Part shown: positions 1 to 5,493 of the stretch, in pieces
Layout of the letters: every line of letters starts with the position of its first letter
How positions within the stretch are numbered: the first letter of the stretch is position 1
NCBI GenBank assembly: GCA_003133185.1
Contig: PKWF01000186.1
Span: 1,315 to 6,807, forward strand
DNA from: Vulcanimicrobiota bacterium
GTDB lineage: Bacteria; Vulcanimicrobiota; Vulcanimicrobiia; Vulcanimicrobiales; Vulcanimicrobiaceae
Direction of reading: 5' to 3'
Length of the DNA stretch: 5,493 bases
Program-made: the position numbers and the translations under genes
The notes under the pieces: model-generated
The model's database searches: none
Seen by the model: the letters and a program-made list of their open reading frames with translations, nothing else
What the model was told of the DNA's origin: nothing

Positions 1-427
1 ACAGCGCGCTGCCGATCCCGGTTCCCAGCGTCAGCAAGACAAAATTGCGCGTACCGCGTCCCATTCCGTAGGTATATTCACCGAGCGTGGCACAGCGCGC
101 GTCGTTGCCGACAAAAACCGGCATGTCGAAGTGTGCGCGCAAGGTTTCACCCAGCGGCGCATTAATCCACTTGAAGTTCGGGCTGTAGAGAACCACGCCC
201 GAACGCGCTTCGATGTTGCCCGGCGAGCCGATACCAATGCCGACCACCTCTTTGGCATCGGGATCTTTGAGGGCTTGCTCGATCGTCGACGTCAGTACGG
301 CGCTGACGGCGCTGAAGGAGAGGTCTTCCAGATCGACCTCATGCTGGCGATGAATCGTGCCGTCTTCACCGATGACGGCGGCGGTGATGTGCGACCCGCC
401 CATGTCGACGCCGATAGCTGTGCGCAA
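1..427 (-). CDS. ROK-family sugar kinase (glucokinase-like), N-terminal part, cut by the window edge
   Basis: The family phosphorylates hexoses or amino-sugars with ATP in the cytoplasm; this member's sugar is not determinable here. Translating from TTG at 427 gives 142 visible residues. Residues 5-13 read IGVDMGGSH, the first phosphate-binding loop. Residues 65-73 (GIGSPGNIE) are the conserved ROK segment. Residues 107-117 (GNDARCATLGE) contain the GND motif with the likely catalytic Asp109. Residues 133-142 (TLGTGIGSAL) are the second glycine-rich phosphate loop. The zinc-binding Cys cluster and the C-terminal half lie left of the window. TTG is the only credible start: an in-frame TAG lies 12 bases upstream, a Shine-Dalgarno sits 7 bases upstream, and the first loop begins within five residues. 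That leaves no room for the N-terminal helix-turn-helix of NagC/XylR-type ROK repressors, so a kinase is favoured over a regulator. It is divergent from the YkgJ-like gene. Confidence 0.92.
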   Translation of the reverse strand, partial: MRTAIGVDMGGSHITAAVIGEDGTIHRQHEVDLEDLSFSAVSAVLTSTIEQALKDPDAKEVVGIGIGSPGNIEARSGVVLYSPNFKWINAPLGETLRAHFDMPVFVGNDARCATLGEYTYGMGRGTRNFVLLTLGTGIGSAL

Positions 428-499
428 GTAAACATCCCCCTACATCAAAACGCTGGGCTCCTGGGTTTCGCGCCATGCGCAGCGAACTCCGGTCGAATT
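428..499. promoter_or_regulatory. Divergent intergenic region between the kinase and the YkgJ-like gene
   Basis: These 72 bases separate two divergent start codons, so promoters for both directions must lie here or inside the genes if each gene begins its transcript. It is somewhat richer in A+T than the flanking genes (for example TACATCAAAA near 441-450 and GAATTA at 495-500). I could not find a convincing -35/-10 pair on either strand, or a clear operator palindrome. The plus-strand gene has no good Shine-Dalgarno before its ATG, only a weak GG at 491-492. Confidence 0.35.
435..441 (-). promoter_or_regulatory. Ribosome-binding site deciding the TTG start of the ROK kinase
   Basis: On the minus strand this reads AGGGGGA, followed by the 7-base spacer TGTTTAC and then TTG. 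The purine-rich stretch is a good but not perfect anti-16S match. Together with the in-frame stop just upstream, it fixes TTG at 427 as the start codon. Confidence 0.65.
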
Positions 500-1171
500 A
501 TGGAAACCATCGATCTAATCAGCCTGCGCGATTTCACCAAGCGAACCGGGCAGCCCACGCATCCGGAATTGCTCGACGCGCGCCCCATACAGCACGTGAA
601 CGAGATCGAGATCACTGAAGAACATATCACGATCAGCTACGACGAGCACACGACGCGCTTCTACAACGTGAACGAGACCACCAAACGTGAGTGGGTCTAT
701 AAGTATAACGATGACCCCGAGTTCGTGCGGGCGATCGGCAAAGTCATCGACCTTGCGCGCAAACACCTGAAGGATCTGCCTGAGAACGTTGCCTGTCCGC
801 CAGGGTGCGCCGAATGCTGCAGTGGTTACGAGCCGTTCGTGAGCAAGTCCGACGTGCAACGAATCGCCGATCACCTCGGCATGACGTACACCGACGTCAT
901 GAACGAATACGTCGTCAAGCGCCCTTCGGCCGATGGCTTCCACGTCGGCTGGCTGCGCAAGGTTACCGACGATCTCTCCGACAACTGCGTCTTCTTGATG
1001 GGCAGCAAGAGCGGGCGTTACTACTGCGGCATCTATGAGGCGCGCCCGCACGACTGCGGCGATTTCACCCCCATCGGCTGCGAGGATGTCGACGAGACGC
1101 TCTCGCACCGCGGAGCTTATAAGGTCGGCCCGGCGTTCAAACCGAACCCGCGCCGCAGGAGGCCCAGTTGA
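500..1171 (+). CDS. YkgJ / CxxCxxCC-family putative zinc- or iron-chelating protein
   Basis: The 223-residue product has exactly eight cysteines: C99, C103, C106, C107, C163, C176, C186 and C194. The cluster CPPGCAECC (99-107) followed by CGIYEARPHDC (176-186) matches the YkgJ (CxxCxxCC) family, which is defined by eight conserved cysteines thought to bind zinc or iron; the biochemical role is generally unknown. Here the first spacing is C-x3-C-x2-CC. Residues 1-95 are charged, have no cysteine and resemble no domain I recognise. There is no signal peptide or membrane segment, so it should be cytoplasmic. ATG at 500 is the first usable in-frame start inside the intergenic gap; the frame stays open further upstream only because it runs antisense to the kinase gene. 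The preceding Shine-Dalgarno is weak. The Arg-rich end (RRRRPS) is partly imposed by the ribosome-binding site of the next gene, which overlaps its TGA. Confidence 0.85.
   Translation: METIDLISLRDFTKRTGQPTHPELLDARPIQHVNEIEITEEHITISYDEHTTRFYNVNETTKREWVYKYNDDPEFVRAIGKVIDLARKHLKDLPENVACPPGCAECCSGYEPFVSKSDVQRIADHLGMTYTDVMNEYVVKRPSADGFHVGWLRKVTDDLSDNCVFLMGSKSGRYYCGIYEARPHDCGDFTPIGCEDVDETLSHRGAYKVGPAFKPNPRRRRPS
1157..1162 (+). promoter_or_regulatory. Strong Shine-Dalgarno for the Asp-box exoprotein, embedded in the YkgJ-like coding end
   Basis: AGGAGG lies five bases before TTG at 1168. It is read in the upstream gene as two arginine codons (AGG AGG). The TTG start overlaps the upstream TGA as TTGA. 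An in-frame stop (TAA near 1120) and the absence of any ATG, GTG or TTG between that stop and 1168 leave this TTG as the start. The arrangement is typical of translational coupling or re-initiation. Confidence 0.85.
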
Positions 1172-4100
1172 AGTTCTCGCGTTCGTTCGCGCTCGTTGCA
1201 CTGGGTGCGCTGCTCGCGTCGCTCGTCCCGGCGGCCGCCGCCACGGGCGCGGTCTCGCCCTCGCAATACGCGGGGCTGCAGTGGCGGTTCATCGGGCCGC
1301 TACGCGGAGGACGGACCAAGGCGATCGCCGGCGTGCCGAGCGCTCCCAACCGGTTCTACATCGGTGCCGTCAATGGCGGCATTTGGCGAACGGACGATGC
1401 CGGCCGAACCTGGAACCCGATCTTCGACGACCAATCCACCGGATCGATCGGATCGCTCGCGGTTGCGCCAAGCGATCCGAATATCATCTACGCCGGGAGC
1501 GGCGAGGGTCTGCAGCGGCCGGATCTCTCGGTCGGCAACGGAATCTACGCGTCGAGTGACGGCGGATATTCGTGGAAACACCTCGGCCTTCGCGACGGCC
1601 AACAGATTCCTCAAATTTCCGTCGATCCGACCGATCCAAAGCGGCTTTTCGTCGCGGTGCTGGGACATCCGTACGGACCCAATCCGCAGCGCGGCATCTA
1701 TCGCTCGACGGATGGCGGTGCAACCTTCACTCGTGTGCTCTATCGCGACGAAAACACCGGTGCGTACAACGTCAGCATCGATCCATCCAATCCGCAGGTC
1801 GTGTACGCGACCTTGTGGGCGGCGCGGCAAGCTCCGTGGGAAATCGGTGCCTCGTTCGAGCAGCCCGGAAGCGGCATCTTCAAATCGACCGACGGCGGTG
1901 CGCATTGGAGCAAGGTGCTTTACGTCGACAACGCGACCGGCGCGATCGACCTCGTGATGGATAACGCGCACCCGCAGACGCTGTATGCGGCGATGTGGCA
2001 AGCGTATCGCCGGGCCTATGGGTTGAATTCCGGCGGCCCGGGCAGTGGTCTCTACAAGACGACCGACGGGGGTGCGCACTGGATCAAGATTTCTACGAAT
2101 CCCGGCTTCCCGGCCGGCGTCCTCGGCCGCATCGGCGTGAGCGTTGCGCAGAGCAACCCGAAGATTGTCTACGCGATCGTGCAAGCGAAGGAGGGCGGCG
2201 TTTTCCGCTCGGACGACGGTGGCGCCCACTGGAAGCGCGTCAACGACAGCATGGAGATGCGGCAGCGCGCGTTCTATTACATGGCGATCTACGCCGACCC
2301 GACCGATCCCGACACGATCTACGTGCCCAATGCCCGTTTCTTCGTTTCGCACAACGGCGGGAAGAGTTTTAGCCTGTTGCGTCCGCCGCACGGCGACAAT
2401 CACATCGTGTGGATCGATCCGAAGAACCCGAAGATCATCCTCGAGGGCAACGACGGCGGCGCGACCGTTTCGACAGACGGCGGCGAGACGTGGAGCGGCG
2501 AGCACAATCAGCCCACCGGGCAGTTCTATCACGTCTCCATCGACGATCGGTTCCCGTTTCATATCTACGGCGCGCAGCAGGACGAAGGCTCGATCGAGGG
2601 ACCGAGCGCGTCGGTGAGCGGTGCGATCTCCGGTGACGAGTGGCAACGAGCGGCATATGGCGAGAGCACGTTCGTCGCGCCGCAGCCCGGCGATCCCGGC
2701 ATTACCTATGGCAGCGGCTACTTCTCGATCTTCCTGCAGTACGACGCAACGATCGGTCAATACCGCAGCGTTAGTCCCTGGCCGGATTATCAGGAAGGCG
2801 CGTCGTCGGCCGAACTCAAGTATCGCTTCGGCTGGACGCATCCCGTGCTCTTCTCGCCCGCGAATCCCAAAGAGTTGCTCGTCGCGTCGCAGTACGTGCT
2901 GCGCAGCGACGACTACGGGCGTAGCTGGCAAACGATCAGCCCCGATCTCACCCGCAACGATCCCAGCACGGAGGGCCCGACCGGCGGCCCGGTCGATCTC
3001 GACCAAACCAGCGCCGAGGTCTATCCCGACATTTCCTCGCTGGCAGTATCGCCGCTCGATAACGGCGTGATCTGGGCGGGCTCGGCCGACGGCCTCGTGC
3101 ATGCTTCGACAGGCTCAGCACAAGTTGCTTCGACAGGCTCAGCACAGGCTCCGCAGTGGCGTAACGTGACGCCCCCCGATTTGCCGCAGCCGGCGCAGAT
3201 CAGCTCGATCGAACCGTCGCACGTCGCAAAGGGTACGGCCTACGTAACGGCCTCGCGGTATATGTGGGACGACTTCCATCCTTACGTGTACGAAACGACC
3301 GATTACGGCGCGCACTGGAGCACGATCGCCGCGGGTCTTCCCGCCGATCAATTCGCGTTCGTTATTCGCCAGGATCCCAGCGACGCCAACCTGCTCTTCC
3401 TCGGAACGAAGAACACCGTCTACGTGAGCTACGACGCCGGCGCGCGTTGGGTGCCGCTCGCGCTCAATCTGCCGAAAGCGCAAGTGCGCGATCTGGCGAT
3501 CGATACGCGTCAAGGCTGCGTCGTCGCGGCGACCCACGGCCGGGCGTTTTGGGTGCTCGACAACCTTGCGCTCCTCGAGCAAGTGACGCAAGAGGGCATG
3601 GCCGCGGCGGAGGCTGCGCCGCAAGTCTTCGCGCCGCAAACGGCGTGGCTGACGCACGCATACGGAGCGAGCGCCTTCCCCAACTCCGGATCCGGCGAGA
3701 ACCCGCCGTTCGGCGCGAAGGTGTTCTTCAGCGTTCCCGCGTCGTACGACGGCAAGACGCCAGTGACGCTGACCTTTAGCGACGCATCGGGCGTGCCCGT
3801 GCGGACGTTCGCGTTGCATCTCAAGACCAAACCGCAACCGACGCCGGCGGCCCCGCTCTTTGCACCAGCCGCAAGAACGCGTCAAGCGGAGTACGAGGCG
3901 ACGGGAATTACCGCGGGCGCCAATCACTTCCAATGGGATCTGCGCTATCCCGACGCCACCGAGGTCGCCGGCTTCAATCCGCCGATCGCGGCCGGCGGCG
4001 AAGAGGACGACGTGAGCGGCCCCGTCGTGCTTCCCGGCACGTACGCGGTGACGCTCGATTACGGCGGCAGCAGGTCGCGGGCGTCATTCAACGTCGCGCT

Positions 4101-4467
4101 CGATCCGCGCATCCACGTCGAGCCCGGCGCGCTCGCCGCGCGATTCGCGCTCGAGCAGCGCATTCACGCGGCGCTCGATGCGCTCGATCGCGACGTCAAC
4201 GCGGCGATGGCGCTGCGCAGCCGCGGAGCTCCGAACGCGGCGCTCGACGCGGCCATCGCCAACGCCGTGCAACTGCACATCACGTCGAGCGAAGGTAGCT
4301 TACTGCACGAAACGAAGCTGCGCGATCGATTGGCGTACCTCGCAGCCGACATCGATATGGCGTACGATCGGCCTACCGCGGCGCAATATGCGGTCTTCGA
4401 CGAACTCGACGGTTTGGCGAAGGCCGCTCAGGCGAAGCTCGCAAGCGCGATGGCGCAAGCCAGGTGA
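1168..4467 (+). CDS. Large exported Asp-box (BNR / sortilin-Vps10-like) beta-propeller protein
   Basis: The product is 1099 residues. Residues 1-25 form a Sec signal peptide: basic MKFSR, a hydrophobic core, then PAAAA, with no lipobox cysteine. Eleven Asp boxes (S/T-x-D-x-G-x-x-W/F) end at W82, W136, F187, W247, W305, W355, F401, W442, W587, W717 and W761, implying two multi-bladed propellers. THGRAFWVLD (789-798) matches the segment that usually closes the propeller part in this family. Residues about 815-980 look like an Ig-like/FlgD-like beta-sandwich (GANHFQWDLRYP at 917-928, then LPGTYAVTLDY). Residues about 985-1099 are mostly Ala-rich helix. There is one cysteine (C784), which fits an extracytoplasmic protein. 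Such proteins are often annotated as glycosyl hydrolase or VPS10-domain protein, but I see no catalytic motif and would not assign an enzyme activity. It shares an operon with the YkgJ-like gene. A short DNA repeat interrupts it at residues 646-661. Confidence 0.9.
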   Translation: MKFSRSFALVALGALLASLVPAAAATGAVSPSQYAGLQWRFIGPLRGGRTKAIAGVPSAPNRFYIGAVNGGIWRTDDAGRTWNPIFDDQSTGSIGSLAVAPSDPNIIYAGSGEGLQRPDLSVGNGIYASSDGGYSWKHLGLRDGQQIPQISVDPTDPKRLFVAVLGHPYGPNPQRGIYRSTDGGATFTRVLYRDENTGAYNVSIDPSNPQVVYATLWAARQAPWEIGASFEQPGSGIFKSTDGGAHWSKVLYVDNATGAIDLVMDNAHPQTLYAAMWQAYRRAYGLNSGGPGSGLYKTTDGGAHWIKISTNPGFPAGVLGRIGVSVAQSNPKIVYAIVQAKEGGVFRSDDGGAHWKRVNDSMEMRQRAFYYMAIYADPTDPDTIYVPNARFFVSHNGGKSFSLLRPPHGDNHIVWIDPKNPKIILEGNDGGATVSTDGGETWSGEHNQPTGQFYHVSIDDRFPFHIYGAQQDEGSIEGPSASVSGAISGDEWQRAAYGESTFVAPQPGDPGITYGSGYFSIFLQYDATIGQYRSVSPWPDYQEGASSAELKYRFGWTHPVLFSPANPKELLVASQYVLRSDDYGRSWQTISPDLTRNDPSTEGPTGGPVDLDQTSAEVYPDISSLAVSPLDNGVIWAGSADGLVHASTGSAQVASTGSAQAPQWRNVTPPDLPQPAQISSIEPSHVAKGTAYVTASRYMWDDFHPYVYETTDYGAHWSTIAAGLPADQFAFVIRQDPSDANLLFLGTKNTVYVSYDAGARWVPLALNLPKAQVRDLAIDTRQGCVVAATHGRAFWVLDNLALLEQVTQEGMAAAEAAPQVFAPQTAWLTHAYGASAFPNSGSGENPPFGAKVFFSVPASYDGKTPVTLTFSDASGVPVRTFALHLKTKPQPTPAAPLFAPAARTRQAEYEATGITAGANHFQWDLRYPDATEVAGFNPPIAAGGEEDDVSGPVVLPGTYAVTLDYGGSRSRASFNVALDPRIHVEPGALAARFALEQRIHAALDALDRDVNAAMALRSRGAPNAALDAAIANAVQLHITSSEGSLLHETKLRDRLAYLAADIDMAYDRPTAAQYAVFDELDGLAKAAQAKLASAMAQAR
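3102..3149 (+). repeat. Two tandem 24-base units of a CTTCGACAGGCTCAGCACA-type repeat, in frame within the exoprotein
   Basis: The 21-base core occurs identically at 3102-3122 and 3126-3146, a period of 24 bases; the three bases after each copy differ (AGT, then GGC). Read in frame it encodes ASTGSAQV followed by ASTGSAQA (residues 646-661), so the reading frame is preserved. No other copy was seen in the window. From memory, the CTTCGACAGGCTCAG core resembles a short dispersed repeat found, usually between genes, in many G+C-rich bacterial genomes; on the opposite strand it often yields LSLSK peptides, as it does here. Whether it is multi-copy in this genome cannot be seen. Confidence 0.85.
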
Positions 4468-4476
4468 CGCGAGCCG

Positions 4477-5493
4477 CTACCTGTCGGAGCGCTGCATCAC
4501 GAGGAGCTCGAAGGTGCCGGGCACGACCGTAAAGCGATCGCGATACGACGTTGGGTGCGGGTTTGCAATCAGCTTGGCGGTGACGAGATAGAGCTCGCCC
4601 GTCTGCGGATCGAGCGCCATCGTCCGTGCACCGAGTGCCGTTGCGGCGTTCTGTACTAAAGTAAACTGATTTGGCGCGTCTTCGTGGACGACCGTCAGCG
4701 TGGCGTCGCGACCGTTGGAGGCAAACGCCAAGCCGGAGGCCGGATCGTAACGCGTGGCGTCGGTGCCGGCGCCGGTCGGAATCGTGGCGACCATTTTTCC
4801 GGAATCGGCATCCACGACGCCCATCTCGCCCGTGCATGCGGTGAACAGGCGACGGTGTTGTGCATCGATCGAGAGTCCGGATGGATGCAGGCAGCTTCCG
4901 AGCGGGAAGCGCCCGGTAATCTTGGCGACGCGCGCGTCGATGGCGACGATCTCGCTCGTGTTCGTAACGTTGTCGTAGACCATGCCGCGCCCGTCGACGG
5001 CCGGAAACTCGGGTCTTCCCCCGAGCGGTATGGTGGCGACGACGGCGTTCGTGCGCGCATCGATAACCGTCGCATCGTTGCTGCCGCCGTTAAAGGTGAT
5101 GACCCGCGAGCTCACCGGATCGTACGCGATTCCATCGGGGTTTTTCGCACTGGTTTGAATCGTCGCGATCGTCGCGAGAGTAGAAAGGTCGAAGACGGTC
5201 ACGGTACCATCGGCGCCGTTGGAGGTAAAGCCTCTGCCGAGATTGGGAGCGAGCGCAATCCCGTGCACGCCGGGCGTTTTGGGGATATCGCCGACGATCG
5301 TGCCGGTGCGCGGATCGACGACCATAACGTGCGTGGCCCGCGAAACGAACAGCCGATGAGAATCGGAGTCATAGGTGAGGTAGTCCCAACCCCCGGTGCC
5401 ACCCAGCACGTACGTTTGTGCAAGATGATAACTGACGCCGGGCGCCGCAGCGGCGACCGGTGTCGCCGCTAGCACGGCCGCTAGAACGATGAA
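4477..5493 (-). CDS. YncE-type YVTN beta-propeller protein, exported, N-terminus beyond the window
   Basis: There are 338 visible residues ending at TAG (4479-4477). The frame is open to the right edge and the first residues, FIVLAAVLAATPVAAAAPG, are the hydrophobic core and Ala-rich cleavage region of a Sec signal peptide. The real start therefore lies upstream; the GTG at 5475 would cut the signal in half. The mature part has repeated YVTN-like blades: RLFVSRATHVMVVDPRTG (47-64), DGTVTVFDLSTLATIATI (95-112), DATVIDARTNAVVATIPLGG (140-159), EMGVVDADSGKMVATIPTG (223-241) and ATLTVVHED (264-272). VHGIALAPNLGRGFTSNG (76-93) and GARTMALDPQTGELYL (288-303) are segments I recognise from the YncE family. 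Two cysteines, C201 and C220, could form a disulfide. Family members are periplasmic or surface seven-bladed propellers, sometimes linked to redox or metal processes; the ligand here is unknown. It converges on the Asp-box gene across nine bases. Confidence 0.9.
   Translation of the reverse strand, partial: FIVLAAVLAATPVAAAAPGVSYHLAQTYVLGGTGGWDYLTYDSDSHRLFVSRATHVMVVDPRTGTIVGDIPKTPGVHGIALAPNLGRGFTSNGADGTVTVFDLSTLATIATIQTSAKNPDGIAYDPVSSRVITFNGGSNDATVIDARTNAVVATIPLGGRPEFPAVDGRGMVYDNVTNTSEIVAIDARVAKITGRFPLGSCLHPSGLSIDAQHRRLFTACTGEMGVVDADSGKMVATIPTGAGTDATRYDPASGLAFASNGRDATLTVVHEDAPNQFTLVQNAATALGARTMALDPQTGELYLVTAKLIANPHPTSYRDRFTVVPGTFELLVMQRSDR

Noticed and set aside
131..499. A 123-codon in-frame upstream extension of the YkgJ-like gene from ATG at 131
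   Set aside because: This stretch is antisense to the ROK kinase, whose motifs are unmistakable, and would cross the whole divergent intergenic region. ATG at 500 is far more likely.
515..1201. A 228-codon minus-strand frame opposite the YkgJ-like gene
   Set aside because: It is composition-driven, has no recognisable motif, and the plus strand carries the eight-cysteine family pattern.
1700..2240. Recurring DNA similarity around GACGGCGGTGC, considered as a DNA repeat array
   Set aside because: It is explained by repeated Asp-box protein motifs (TDGGA) at irregular spacing, not by a nucleotide-level repeat or CRISPR.
1300..3102. A 600-codon open frame on the minus strand opposite the Asp-box gene
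   Set aside because: It is opposite a gene with a signal peptide and eleven recognisable motifs, its translation is Arg/Ala/Val-rich with no domain, and long antisense frames are common in G+C-rich DNA. Its ATG falls on the edge of the repeat by chance.
3139..3933. A 264-codon minus-strand frame opposite the exoprotein C-terminal half
   Set aside because: It is Arg-rich and low in information, lies opposite conserved propeller and Ig-like sequence, and has no ribosome-binding site that I could see.
4461..4483. Inverted repeat CAGGT / ACCTG spanning both convergent stop codons, considered as a bidirectional terminator
   Set aside because: The stem is only five base pairs with a 13-base loop and no T-run on either strand, which is too weak to call an intrinsic terminator.
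4513..4523. Small perfect hairpin GTGCC-G-GGCAC near the end of the YVTN gene
   Set aside because: It lies inside the coding sequence (the VVPGTF segment), has a one-base loop and no T-run, so it is probably codon-driven.

Overview
The window is G+C-rich bacterial chromosome with tightly packed genes and two TTG start codons. It holds four protein-coding genes, two of them cut by the window edges. Nothing in it is diagnostic of a phylum. The combination of a very large secreted Asp-box propeller protein and a YncE-type YVTN propeller protein suggests an environmental, probably diderm lineage such as Acidobacteriota, Gemmatimonadota or Eremiobacterota. That assignment rests on family resemblance from memory and is weak.

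Layout, left to right. (1) Bases 1-427, minus strand: N-terminal 142 residues of a ROK-family sugar kinase, starting at TTG and running off the left edge. (2) Bases 428-499: a 72-base divergent intergenic region that carries the kinase's Shine-Dalgarno. (3) Bases 500-1171, plus strand: a 223-residue protein with exactly eight cysteines in the pattern of the YkgJ / CxxCxxCC putative zinc- or iron-chelating family. (4) Bases 1168-4467, plus strand: a 1099-residue exported protein with at least eleven Asp-box (BNR) motifs, an Ig-like region and a helical tail. It overlaps the YkgJ-like gene by four bases behind an AGGAGG ribosome-binding site, so the two form an operon and are probably translationally coupled. 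(5) Bases 4477-5493, minus strand: a YncE-type YVTN beta-propeller protein, convergent with the Asp-box gene across a 9-base gap, with its true start beyond the right edge.

How the genes fit together. The clearest functional link is the YkgJ-like/Asp-box gene pair: a small, probably cytoplasmic, Cys-rich metal-binding protein made from the same message as a large exported propeller protein. The kinase is a cytoplasmic sugar-phosphorylating enzyme transcribed away from that pair, and the YVTN protein is a separate exported propeller. No shared pathway can be demonstrated.

The most unusual item is a 24-base direct repeat, two units at 3102-3149, built around CTTCGACAGGCTCAGCACA. It sits in frame inside the Asp-box gene, resembles a dispersed intergenic-type repeat, and lies where an Asp-box turn would be expected. 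No RNA gene, CRISPR array, transposase or convincing terminator was found. I do not see a clearly new multi-gene system here.
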